In this document: one piece after another, positions 1-8,145 of the stretch
Position numbering within the stretch: position 1 is the stretch's first letter
How the letters are laid out: the number at the start of each line of letters is the position of its first letter
From: Rhizobium sp. AAP43
Lineage (GTDB): Bacteria; Pseudomonadota; Alphaproteobacteria; Rhizobiales; Rhizobiaceae
Assembly: GCF_001296045.1 (NCBI RefSeq)
Contig: NZ_LJHS01000005.1
Coordinates: forward strand, 124,001 to 188,000
Direction: 5' to 3'
DNA length: 64,000 nt
Made by a program: the position numbers and the translations under genes
Notes under the pieces: model-generated
What the model was told of the DNA's origin: nothing
The model's database searches: none
Seen by the model: only the letters and a program-made list of their open reading frames with translations

Positions 1-676
1 ACAGCACATCCGCATCGTCAGCTTCAATGGCCATAAGCCTGTCAACAAAGCTGCGCATCGGTTCACGCGAAGTGGGGAAAACATCGATCATCCGGCAATC
101 GAAGACGGACATGACCGGATTGACGCGGCCCTCCAGCGTGTCAACGGCAATCCGCCAGAGATCTTCGGCGCGATCAACGAAGTCGGTATGCGGGAATTCC
201 TTGAAGACGACGAAAAAGTCGGCTGCCGCTACGCGTTTTGCAGTCAGATGGCTATGCGGGTCGAGTTCGGCGCAGACGAGGATGTCCGGGCCGACGATTG
301 CGCGGATCCGGGCCAGCAAGTCGCCCTCTGGATCGATGTAGCCGTCGGCCACCATGGCGCCATGCAGGCCAAGTACGACGGCATTCACCGGCATTGCTGC
401 GCGCAGTTGATCGAGGATCTCGTCGCGCAGGCCCTCATAGGTCTGGCGGTTGACCAGGCCGGCTGGATCCGCCCAGGTCGCCGTCCCCTCGATCAGGGTC
501 CAGCCCTTGTCAGAGCAGACCTTGCGGCCGACGGTGAGGGGGGCCGTGCAGAGCGTTGGCGTGACCGGATGTTGGCCCGGTGCCGCATACAGCGATTCCT
601 CGAAGGCGCGGCGGTCGATGCAGATCGGCGAAAACGTGTTGGTTTCCGTTGCAAGTGCTGCGGTGAAGATGCGCAA
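1..676 (-). CDS. M81 family metallopeptidase (MlrC-like), partial
   Basis: The N-terminal 225 residues of an M81/MlrC-type peptidase are present; the rest lies beyond the left edge. M81 enzymes are metal-dependent peptidases named after microcystinase C. Visible family motifs are ETNTFSP near the N-terminus, LHGAM at about residue 105 and ELDPHSHLT at about 135, where the D-x-H pair belongs to the metal site. The start is a TTG (674-676 on the reverse strand), chosen because MRIFTAALATETNTFSP aligns with the paralogue at 5371-6813; no ATG lies in frame nearby. It follows the NTF2-like gene by 35 bp on the same strand, so the two are probably co-transcribed away from ridA. The physiological substrate is unknown. 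Confidence 0.85.
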   Translation of the reverse strand, partial: MRIFTAALATETNTFSPICIDRRAFEESLYAAPGQHPVTPTLCTAPLTVGRKVCSDKGWTLIEGTATWADPAGLVNRQTYEGLRDEILDQLRAAMPVNAVVLGLHGAMVADGYIDPEGDLLARIRAIVGPDILVCAELDPHSHLTAKRVAAADFFVVFKEFPHTDFVDRAEDLWRIAVDTLEGRVNPVMSVFDCRMIDVFPTSREPMRSFVDRLMAIEADDADVL

Positions 677-711
677 AGGCTAAACTCCGGGTGTGGGGAG
701 AGGCGCTGAGA

Positions 712-1203
712 TCAGCGCTTGCCCATCGGGTTGGGCAGGTAGCCGGTAAAGCCGGAGATCTTCCAGCGTCCTTCGTGCAGACGGCAGTAATACAGCGTCT
801 GCCAGCGCATCACGTCCACTGTGCCGTCGGCCTTCTTGATGCCGCCGTCGAACTTCTTGCGCACCAGCGCCGTCTCACCAATCACCTCGATTTCCTCCAG
901 GGTCGTCGTGGTGAAAATTGCGCCGCGCGGATCTTCGCCATAGCTCTGCTGGGCAAAGTCTTGCGCCTGCTTCAACCATTCATCGCGATAGGCGGCCAGG
1001 TTCGGAAAGGCGAGGGTCCATTTGTCGGCATCCTCTTCGCGATTGCCGCTGATGCCGATGAAGCCATCCTCGACGAAATCGCCTGCCACCATGCTCCAGT
1101 CGGCTGCCAGGAAGGCGTCGATGTCGCGGGGTACGAGCATCTCCCAGATCGCGTGGCGGGCAGTATCTTCAATTGCAAAAGGATTTTGGAAAGGATCGCG
1201 CAT
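712..1203 (-). CDS. NTF2-like / SnoaL-fold protein
   Basis: A 163-residue protein with the length and pattern of the cystatin-like NTF2 fold: an N-terminal helix, an acidic linker and a C-terminal four-strand beta sheet (TTTTLEEIEVIGETALVRKKF, then TLYYCRLHEGRWKISGFTGYLP). Such proteins act as small hydrolases, isomerases or ligand-binding proteins, and no catalytic set can be named here. The ATG is preceded by GGGGA at a normal distance. It is the first gene of a minus-strand pair with the M81 peptidase and is divergent from ridA, so the 112-bp gap holds both promoters. The fold call is fairly safe; the function is unknown. Confidence 0.65.
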   Translation of the reverse strand: MRDPFQNPFAIEDTARHAIWEMLVPRDIDAFLAADWSMVAGDFVEDGFIGISGNREEDADKWTLAFPNLAAYRDEWLKQAQDFAQQSYGEDPRGAIFTTTTLEEIEVIGETALVRKKFDGGIKKADGTVDVMRWQTLYYCRLHEGRWKISGFTGYLPNPMGKR

Positions 1204-1315
1204 TTCGTCCCCACTTTGAAATTCTTTTCATAGATGTCGATTTTGTCTGGTCAAAATCCGTTTTTTGTGGTCGCTTGTCAACGATCGAAGAAAATAATTT
1301 GCATAAGAGGTGTCC
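1204..1315. promoter_or_regulatory. Divergent promoter region, NTF2-like/M81 versus ridA operon
   Basis: This AT-rich 112-bp gap separates two divergent transcription units. It contains two similar direct stretches (TTTTGTCTGGTC and TTTTTTGTGGTC) about 28 bp apart that could be regulator sites. The MurR/RpiR protein encoded at 1716-2582 is the obvious candidate to bind here, but no confirmed operator can be named. Confidence 0.35.
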
Positions 1316-1702
1316 ATGACGATCAAGCGTTACGGGGCTGAGAAGGCCGGTGCCGGTGGTCAGCGTTTGCCTTTCGCGCGGGCTGTTGAGGCCGATGGCT
1401 GGCTGCATGTTTCCGGCCAGGTGGCCATGGAAGACGGCGAAATCATTTCCGGCGGCATCATCGAGCAGACCCACAAGACAATTGCCAATGTCCTCGCCAT
1501 TCTCGATGAGGCTGGATATGGCGTCGAGCATGTCGTGCGCTGCGGCGTCTGGCTCGACGATCCCCGTGATTTCTGGACATTCAACAAGATCTACCAGCAG
1601 TACTTCGGCGAGCATCCGCCGGCGCGCGCCTGCGTGCAGGCCTCGATGATGGTCGATTGCAAGGTCGAGATCGACTGCATAGCCTACAAGCCTTCGAAAT
1701 AG
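1316..1702 (+). CDS. RidA/YjgF/UK114 family protein
   Basis: A 128-residue RidA-family protein. Family hallmarks are the N-terminal beta strand, VSGQVAMEDGEI (usually SGQ), the helix QTHKTIANVLAILDEAG, and PARACVQASM carrying the conserved arginine of the imine/enamine site. RidA proteins hydrolyse reactive 2-aminoacrylate-type enamines released by PLP enzymes; paralogues in catabolic operons often deaminate pathway-specific imines. The start is placed at ATG 1316 because AAGAGG lies 5 bp upstream; a GTG at 1310 is possible. It is the first gene of a plus-strand run to cutC. The middle motif VDCKVEID differs from canonical RidA (usually near VEIE), so this is a divergent subgroup. Confidence 0.85.
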   Translation: MTIKRYGAEKAGAGGQRLPFARAVEADGWLHVSGQVAMEDGEIISGGIIEQTHKTIANVLAILDEAGYGVEHVVRCGVWLDDPRDFWTFNKIYQQYFGEHPPARACVQASMMVDCKVEIDCIAYKPSK

Positions 1703-1715
1703 CAGAGGCAAGGGC

Positions 1716-2582
1716 ATGGATATCTTCGCGCGGTTACAGGAAGAGGCGGGCCAGTTTTCGGCCTCAGAACAACGCATCGCGGATATTCTGCTCAACGCGT
1801 TTGATTTCGCGGTCAATGCCTCGATCATCGAGCTTGCCGAGCGTGCCGAAGTCTCGCCACCGACCGTGACGCGCTTCTGCAGACGTCTCGGCTGCCAGAA
1901 CTTTGCCGATTTCAAGGTCAGTCTGGCACGTACGGCCTATGTCGGCGTGCGCTATCTCAATCCGGAGACGCAGAGCACGGAGCCGGCGGATGTCGCAACC
2001 GACGTGATCACCAAGGCGCAGAATGCGATGTTCATGGTCCATCGCGCGCTCGATCCGGTGATCCTCGACAAAGTTGCTGACCGGCTGGCACGGGCCGAAA
2101 TGGTCTATGCCTTCGGTTCTGGCGGCAATTCCTCGATGATCTCAGGCGAGATCCAGAACCGGCTCTTCCGGCTCGGCTCGCGGGTCACGGCCTCTGCGGA
2201 TCACAATATGCAACTGATGCTGACAGCCGCAGCCCGCTCGAACGATGTCTTGATCGGCTCGTCCTTTTCCGGGCGGAATGCCGAATTGGTCAACTGCTTC
2301 AATCTGGCTCGCGAGAACGGCATCACGACGATCGCGCTCACCCAGAGCGACAGCCCGGTCGCAAGGGCTTCCGAACTGGTTGTGGGCATCGATCTGCCGG
2401 AGGGCGAGAACATCTTCCGCCCAACCTCCACGCGCTTTGCCTATCTGGCTGTGGTCGATGTGATCGCCAGCCTTGTTGCCTACCGAAATCGAAAACAGTC
2501 GCAGGTCACCCTGCGCCATATCAAGCAGCAACTGGTTGAGCACCGCGACGGCGGCGATGACCGGCAACTTCTGGGAGACTAG
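1716..2582 (+). CDS. MurR/RpiR family transcriptional regulator
   Basis: A 288-residue regulator with an N-terminal HTH_6 domain (residues about 5-80, recognition region SPPTVTRFCRRLGCQNFADFK) and a C-terminal SIS sugar-phosphate-binding domain (about 120-255, with FGSGGNSSMISGEIQNRL and GSSFSGRNAELV). RpiR-type proteins sense phosphorylated sugars or aminosugar phosphates; MurR senses MurNAc-6-phosphate. The gene lies 13 bp after ridA and upstream of an SDR and a hexosaminidase, so it probably controls this cluster. Ligand and repressor-versus-activator role are not evident from sequence. Confidence 0.9.
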   Translation: MDIFARLQEEAGQFSASEQRIADILLNAFDFAVNASIIELAERAEVSPPTVTRFCRRLGCQNFADFKVSLARTAYVGVRYLNPETQSTEPADVATDVITKAQNAMFMVHRALDPVILDKVADRLARAEMVYAFGSGGNSSMISGEIQNRLFRLGSRVTASADHNMQLMLTAAARSNDVLIGSSFSGRNAELVNCFNLARENGITTIALTQSDSPVARASELVVGIDLPEGENIFRPTSTRFAYLAVVDVIASLVAYRNRKQSQVTLRHIKQQLVEHRDGGDDRQLLGD

Positions 2583-2630
2583 TCTGATGCGCCTCATTTC
2601 GTCCTCCGAGCAGACCGGGATCCGCGTCTG

Positions 2631-3404
2631 ATGCGCAGCGTGGCGGTTGTAACGGGTGCTGCCGGCGATATCGGGCGGGCGATTGCCAAGCGTCTGGCCG
2701 ATAGCCATGACCTCGTCGTGCTGCTCGACCTGGATGGCGATGCCGCAGCCATGGCGGCAGCGTCGCTTGGAGACAATGATCGCTTCGTGCCACTTGCCTG
2801 CGATGTCACCAATGAGGTCGAACTTGGCCGCGCCGCATCTACCGTCGCTGCACTGGGCCTCGTCCACACGCTGGTGAACAATGCCGGCGCCGCCCGCGCC
2901 GTATCTCTTAGCGATACCGATGGCGATATCTGGCGTCGGGACAACGCGCTTAATCTCGAGGCACCATTCCTCTGCTTCCGCGCCTTCGAGGCAGCATTGA
3001 AGGAAAGCCATGGCGCGCTGGTCAACATTGCCTCGGTCAATGGCATGGCCGTGTTCGGCCATCCGGCCTATAGCGCGGCGAAAGCGGGCCTCATCCATCT
3101 CACCAAGCTGATCGCTGTTGAATACGGCAAGTTCGGCATTCGCGCCAATGCGGTGGCACCCGGCACGGTGCGCACGCAGGCCTGGGAGGCGCGGGCGAGC
3201 GCCAATCCGCAAGTCTTTGAAGAGGCCAAGCGCTGGTACGCGCTTCGCCGCATCGCGACGGCGCAAGACGTGGCCAATGCCGTCTATTTTCTCGCTAGCG
3301 AGCAAGCCGCCGCCATTACCGGCGTGTGCCTACCGGTCGATTGCGGCCTGACGGCCGGCCAGGCCGAGCTTGCCCGCACCTTTTCACAATCCGACAATTA
3401 TTGA
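2631..3404 (+). CDS. SDR family NAD(P)-dependent oxidoreductase
   Basis: A 257-residue classical short-chain dehydrogenase. The Rossmann motif TGAAGDIG is at residues 9-16, NNAG near 83-86 and the catalytic YSAAK at Tyr147/Lys151, followed by VAPGTVRT and the C-terminal PVDCGLTAG. Asp after the second strand (LLDLDGD) favours NAD(H) over NADP(H), by family rule. It probably oxidises a sugar or hydroxy acid in the catabolic cluster; the exact substrate cannot be inferred. It lies between the RpiR regulator and the hexosaminidase on the same strand, with a 24-bp gap to the latter. Confidence 0.9.
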   Translation: MRSVAVVTGAAGDIGRAIAKRLADSHDLVVLLDLDGDAAAMAAASLGDNDRFVPLACDVTNEVELGRAASTVAALGLVHTLVNNAGAARAVSLSDTDGDIWRRDNALNLEAPFLCFRAFEAALKESHGALVNIASVNGMAVFGHPAYSAAKAGLIHLTKLIAVEYGKFGIRANAVAPGTVRTQAWEARASANPQVFEEAKRWYALRRIATAQDVANAVYFLASEQAAAITGVCLPVDCGLTAGQAELARTFSQSDNY

Positions 3405-3428
3405 TTTTCCAAAGCCGGGAGCATCACC

Positions 3429-5360
3429 ATGGCAACAGCTGTCCAGTTTCGCCTCGAAAACACCTGGGTTCCCGTCGAGGGCGATCCGTGTGGCGCTTTC
3501 GTTTTCACTCTCATCAACCTGTCCGATGTTTCGATCGATGGTTTCAAGCTCGCCTATACGTCTTTGACGCGCGTGAAGGATATCGAAGAGCCGGTCTGCG
3601 AGAACGCCACCTTCCTCAAGCGCAATGCGAATTTCCATCAGTTCGCCCCGCCAGCCGGCTTCGTGCTTCAGCCGGGTGCATCCTGGAGCTTCCGGGTCGG
3701 CGGTCTGTGGCGTCCGGCAAAACACAGGACGGATGGCGCGAAGTCTGCCTATCTCACCCTGTCGTCCGGCCAGCATGCCGCAGTCGCAGTGGCCGATCTG
3801 ATGCTGGGTGGTGACCACAGCGCGCCGCCGCCAGCGCTCCTGCCGGAGGGCAAAGTCACCGAGCCCTTCGCCATGCTGCCCTGGCCGGCCTCGGTCGCGC
3901 TCGTTGCGGGCGAGGGTTTCCCAGTTGCGCTTTATCCCGCTGACGGCGCATCGCTTGTCGAGTTGCGCGCCGTCGAGAATGTGCTGCGGCTGTTCTGCCG
4001 CCTCTTCCCGGTCGGTCATGCGCCGCTCTCGCTTGCCAGAGTGCATGAAGGGCGGGCTGTGTCATTGTCCGCAGATGACAGCCTCGGCGCTTCTGCCTAT
4101 GCGCTCACCTTCGCTGCCGATGAAATTGCGCTCCGCTATGGCGATGTGGCGGGGCTTCAATATGCGCTGACCCTGCTTGCCCAGATGCTGCATGGCGCGC
4201 GCATGCAGCCCGATATCTTCCGCTTCCCCGCCTCCGGCACGATTTCCGATGCGCCGCGCTATGATTGGCGCGGCTGCCATCTCGATGTCTCCCGCCAGTT
4301 CTATCCGGTCGATGACGTCAAGCGGTTGATCGATATCCTGGCCTGGTTCCGGATGAACACCTTTCACTGGCACCTCTCCGATGACGAGGCTTGGCGTCTG
4401 GAAATCAAGGCCTTCCCTCAACTGACCACGCTGGGCGTGCTTCGGGGACCGGACGAACCACTCCTGCCGCAGCTCGGCAATGGCGTTGATCCGGTCGGCG
4501 GTTTTTACTCCCAGGAGGATGTGAAGGATATCGTTGCGCATGCCGGTGCGTTGCAGGTCGAGGTCGTTCCAGAGATCGACATTCCCGGCCACAGCACCGC
4601 AACGTTGGTCGCACTGCCGGAGCTCGTTGATGGTCAGGAAGCACCCGACAGCTACCGCTCGGTCCAGGGATATCCCAACAACGCGCTCAATCCGGCGATT
4701 GAATACACCTATGAAGTCCTCGGCAAGGTGTTCGACGAGATGGTCGAACTCTTCCCGTCCAGGCTGATCCATATCGGTGGCGACGAAGTGGCCGCCAATA
4801 CCTGGATGGCATCGCCGCTCGCCAGGAAGCTGATGGAGAGGCAAGGCATCGAGGGTACCTTCGGCCTGCAGAGCTATTTCATGAAGCGCATTCAGGTGAT
4901 GCTCTCCGAGCGCGGCCGCAAGCTCGCGGGCTGGGACGAAGTCAGCCATGGCGGCGGCGTCGATCCGGATGGTACGCTCTTGATGGCCTGGCAGAAGCCG
5001 GAGGTCGGACTTGAACTGGCAAAACTGGGCTATGACGTCGTCATGACGCCGGGCCAGGCCTATTATCTCGACATGGTGCAGGACGAAGCCTTCCAGGAGC
5101 CGGGCGCGAGCTGGGCCGGCACCGTGCCTCCGCAGCATACCTACACCTATGAGGCGGTCGCCGAGTTCCCGCCGGAACTGGCCGCCCGCATGCGCGGTGT
5201 GCAGGCCTGTATCTGGTGTGAGCACTTCCTGACGCGGGACTATTTCAACCATCTCGTTTTCCCGCGTCTTCCGGCCATCGCAGAAGCCGCCTGGACGCCG
5301 AGGGAAAACAAGGACTGGCTGCGCTTTGCCGCCATCGTCCGTTTGAGCCCCCGCTACTGA
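3429..5360 (+). CDS. Beta-N-acetylhexosaminidase, GH20 family
   Basis: A 643-residue GH20 enzyme that releases terminal GlcNAc or GalNAc. Residues 1 to about 130 form a beta-rich N-terminal domain resembling the carbohydrate-binding part of chitobiases, then a small alpha/beta domain, then the TIM barrel from about 275 (YDWRGCHLDVSRQFY, NTFHWHLSDDEAWR). The catalytic Asp-Glu pair is in HIGGDEV at 452-453, and the late WCEHF motif is present. No signal peptide or lipobox is seen, so it should act in the cytoplasm on imported oligosaccharides or recycled wall fragments. It precedes an M81 peptidase by 10 bp and is almost certainly co-transcribed with it. Confidence 0.93.
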   Translation: MATAVQFRLENTWVPVEGDPCGAFVFTLINLSDVSIDGFKLAYTSLTRVKDIEEPVCENATFLKRNANFHQFAPPAGFVLQPGASWSFRVGGLWRPAKHRTDGAKSAYLTLSSGQHAAVAVADLMLGGDHSAPPPALLPEGKVTEPFAMLPWPASVALVAGEGFPVALYPADGASLVELRAVENVLRLFCRLFPVGHAPLSLARVHEGRAVSLSADDSLGASAYALTFAADEIALRYGDVAGLQYALTLLAQMLHGARMQPDIFRFPASGTISDAPRYDWRGCHLDVSRQFYPVDDVKRLIDILAWFRMNTFHWHLSDDEAWRLEIKAFPQLTTLGVLRGPDEPLLPQLGNGVDPVGGFYSQEDVKDIVAHAGALQVEVVPEIDIPGHSTATLVALPELVDGQEAPDSYRSVQGYPNNALNPAIEYTYEVLGKVFDEMVELFPSRLIHIGGDEVAANTWMASPLARKLMERQGIEGTFGLQSYFMKRIQVMLSERGRKLAGWDEVSHGGGVDPDGTLLMAWQKPEVGLELAKLGYDVVMTPGQAYYLDMVQDEAFQEPGASWAGTVPPQHTYTYEAVAEFPPELAARMRGVQACIWCEHFLTRDYFNHLVFPRLPAIAEAAWTPRENKDWLRFAAIVRLSPRY

Positions 5361-5370
5361 GGATCGATTC

Positions 5371-6813
5371 ATGACACTTCGCATCGCCGTCGGCGGCATC
5401 CACACCGAATGCTCGACCTCATCGCCCGTTCTCATGCAGCCAGAGGATTTCCGCGTGCTGCGGGAGGGTGAGCTTCTGGGGGCCGAGTATTTCAATTTCC
5501 TCGATGCCGAAGGCGTTGAGCATCTGCCGCTCCTCCATGCCCGCGCCACGCCCGGCGGCCCTCTGGCGCGCGCCACCTATGAGGGGTTCAAAGCAGAATT
5601 CCTCGACCGCCTGAAAGCGGCACTGCCGGTCGATGGTCTTTATCTTGCCATGCATGGCGCGATGAATGTCGAGGGCATGGACGATGCCGAAGGCGACTGG
5701 ATTGCGGCGGCTCGTTCTGTCGTTGGTCCCGAGGTGATCGTGGCTGCAAGCTATGACCTGCATGGCAATGTCAGCCAGAGGATTATCGATCAGCTCGATA
5801 TATTCGCCGGTTATCGCACGGCGCCGCATATCGATGTGCGCGAAACTATGGTGCGGGCCTGGTCGATGTTGGTTCGCGCCCTGACGACGGGCGAGCGTCC
5901 GGGCGTCGCATGGGCGCCCGTGCCGGTGCTGCTGCCTGGCGAGCGGACCTCGACCGAAGACGAGCCGGCGAAGAGCCTCTATCTGAAACTCCCGGAACAC
6001 GATGCCGTGCCCGGTATCTGGGACGCCAATCTGATGGTCGGTTATGTCTGGGCAGACGAGCCGCGGGGCACGGCCTGTGCCGTCGTGACGGCTGTCGACA
6101 AGGCGGCTGCTGAGACGGTCGCCACTGCCATTGCCCAGTCCTACTGGGATGCACGCGAAGACTTCCGCTTCGGTCCGGTCACCGGTCCGCTGGACGCCAT
6201 GCTGGAGATCGCCGCCAAGACCGAGACACGACCGATCATCCTTGCCGATTCCGGTGACAATCCGACCGGTGGCGGCGTCGGCGACCGCGCCGATGTGCTG
6301 GCTGCTCTCATTCGGGAACAGGCAGAGGATGTGCTGATCGCCGGGATCACCGACCGTCCCGCCGTCGACGCCTGCTTTGCTGCGGGTGAGGGCGCTCGGC
6401 TCTCGCTCAAGATCGGCGGTGCGCTCGATCCGGCAAGCCCGTCCGTGATTGCCGATGTCGAGGTGATCAGACTCGATGCGCCCGGCGCGGATGCCGACAG
6501 GCAGGTGGTGGTGTGGATCGGCGGCATCACGCTGGTGCTTGCCGCCAAGCGTCGGCCCTATCACAATATCGCGGATTTCGAACGGCTTGGTCTTGATCCA
6601 AAGACGGTCAGGCTGCTTGTGGTCAAGTCAGGCTATCTCTCGCCAGAACTGGCGCCGATCGCCAATCCCAACCTCATGGCGCTGACCGATGGCGTGATCA
6701 ACCAGGATATCGAGAACCAGACGAGCCAAAGGCGGCATCAGCCGACCTATCCCTTCGTCAAGGATTTCGCGTATAGCCCGGTGGTTCATTTCTCTCAGCG
6801 ATTCCCGGCCTGA
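5371..6813 (+). CDS. M81 family metallopeptidase (MlrC-like), complete
   Basis: A full-length 480-residue M81 peptidase, paralogous to the partial gene at the left edge. It has the N-terminal GGIHTECST, LYLAMHGAM, SYDLHGNVS (Asp129/His131 of the metal site), ADSGDNPTGGGVGD and RPYHNIADFE motifs that run through the family. MlrC itself hydrolyses a linearised microcystin peptide; most rhizobial members have no known substrate. No signal peptide is visible. Coupling to a cytoplasmic GH20 enzyme and an MFS carrier suggests work on small imported peptide or glycopeptide substrates, which is inference. The 10-bp gap after the GH20 gene indicates an operon. Confidence 0.9.
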   Translation: MTLRIAVGGIHTECSTSSPVLMQPEDFRVLREGELLGAEYFNFLDAEGVEHLPLLHARATPGGPLARATYEGFKAEFLDRLKAALPVDGLYLAMHGAMNVEGMDDAEGDWIAAARSVVGPEVIVAASYDLHGNVSQRIIDQLDIFAGYRTAPHIDVRETMVRAWSMLVRALTTGERPGVAWAPVPVLLPGERTSTEDEPAKSLYLKLPEHDAVPGIWDANLMVGYVWADEPRGTACAVVTAVDKAAAETVATAIAQSYWDAREDFRFGPVTGPLDAMLEIAAKTETRPIILADSGDNPTGGGVGDRADVLAALIREQAEDVLIAGITDRPAVDACFAAGEGARLSLKIGGALDPASPSVIADVEVIRLDAPGADADRQVVVWIGGITLVLAAKRRPYHNIADFERLGLDPKTVRLLVVKSGYLSPELAPIANPNLMALTDGVINQDIENQTSQRRHQPTYPFVKDFAYSPVVHFSQRFPA

Positions 6814-6876
6814 TATTTGCAGCAAGATCACGACTGCCGCCCGTCGGTGGCAGTCACATCATTTTTGAGTTCATCG

Positions 6877-8145
6877 ATGTCGTCGACGCTTTCGCTTCTC
6901 TTTCGGCATCCGCCCATCCGGGTGAGTGCGCTCGCCATCTTCTTCTTCGGTTTCACCGGGGCCGCGACATCACCCTATATGTCGCTGATCGGGATCCGGG
7001 AGCTTGGGCTGTCAGACGCCGTCTATTCGGCGATCATCTTCACGGCAGCGCTCGTCAATGTCAGCGCCAGCGTCACCGCCGGCATTGTCGCCGACCGTCT
7101 CGGCCGTTTTCGCTCCTCGATGATCGCGGCCGCTCTTTTCGGCGTGGTCGGTTTCGGCATGGTCTATGTCTTTCCGACAGCGCCCGTCTTCGTCGTTGCA
7201 ACCCTGATCTTCCTCCCGATCTTCGGCGCGCTCAACTCGCTGATCTTCGCGCATGTGCGCACCTCCTCATCAGGCATGTCGGCCCGCGAACTGATGGCGG
7301 TGAACTCCGCCATCCGGGCCGTGCTGTCGGCCTCCTGGGTTCTGGTGCCGGGCCTTGTTGGCATTGTGCTTGCCGGTGCGCCCAGCATGTTGCCGGCCTT
7401 TCTGCTCGCGAGCCTCGCCTGCTGCATTTGCGTCGCCCTGTTCACCTTTGGTGTGAAGGAGCAAACGCCGGTGGCGGGGCTGACCAAGAGTGTCGACCAT
7501 TCCTTTCTCCGCTCGCTGGGGCAGATTGCAGCACCGCCGGTGCTGGTCCGGCTGCTCGCCATCGCGCTCATTTCCTCCATGCTGCATGTCAACGGTACGG
7601 TGCTGCCGCTGATCGTTACTGGGGCGGCTGGGGGCAGTGCCGCAGATGTTGGCATCATCGTCGGCATCGTTGCCTTTCTCGAGATCCTCTTCATCCTGTT
7701 CTGGGGGTGGGTCGAGGCTCGCGCATCGCCCATCTTTGCCGTCGGGGTTGGGGCGTCGATCTATTGCAGCTACCTCGTTTTTCTCGGCTTTGCCGACAGC
7801 CGGGTCGACGTCTACGTCTTGACCCTCGTCAGCGGTCTCGGCGCGGCCGCAATCATCGCCGTGCCGATCAGCTATCTGCAGAACCTGATCGCCGACCGGG
7901 CTGGTCTCGGCAGCTCGCTGATCGCGGTGAACATCTTTGTCAGCGGTGGATTGAGTTCGCTTCTGTTTGCAACGGGCACCAGCCTCAGCGACTATTCGGG
8001 CACGGCGCTGATTGGTGCCTTGGCCGGACTGTGCGGGGTTGCCCTCCTCTGGTTCCTTGACGGCTCGGCGTCCCGGATGCGGCGCAAGCCTGAGGTGGCA
8101 CAAGGCGGCGATCCGCTGGTTGCGGGTGAGGGGGAAACTGCATGA
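6877..8145 (+). CDS. MFS transporter
   Basis: About 422 residues with roughly twelve hydrophobic segments and the MFS loop motif between TM2 and TM3 (AGIVADRLGRFRSS), giving an inner-membrane major facilitator. The overall pattern (ASPYMSLIGIRELGLSDAVYS at the start) recalls sugar efflux/uptake carriers of the Set type, but the substrate is not determinable. The start at ATG 6877 (MSSTLSLLFRH) is preferred; a TTG at 6817 would add 20 hydrophilic residues before TM1. It overlaps cutC by 4 bp (ATGA), so the two are translationally coupled. It is the only transporter in this cluster. Confidence 0.88.
   Translation: MSSTLSLLFRHPPIRVSALAIFFFGFTGAATSPYMSLIGIRELGLSDAVYSAIIFTAALVNVSASVTAGIVADRLGRFRSSMIAAALFGVVGFGMVYVFPTAPVFVVATLIFLPIFGALNSLIFAHVRTSSSGMSARELMAVNSAIRAVLSASWVLVPGLVGIVLAGAPSMLPAFLLASLACCICVALFTFGVKEQTPVAGLTKSVDHSFLRSLGQIAAPPVLVRLLAIALISSMLHVNGTVLPLIVTGAAGGSAADVGIIVGIVAFLEILFILFWGWVEARASPIFAVGVGASIYCSYLVFLGFADSRVDVYVLTLVSGLGAAAIIAVPISYLQNLIADRAGLGSSLIAVNIFVSGGLSSLLFATGTSLSDYSGTALIGALAGLCGVALLWFLDGSASRMRRKPEVAQGGDPLVAGEGETA

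Noticed and set aside
4062..5576. 504-aa minus-strand frame across the GH20 gene
   Set aside because: It lies antisense to the GH20 catalytic barrel and the start of the M81 gene, so it is a shadow frame.
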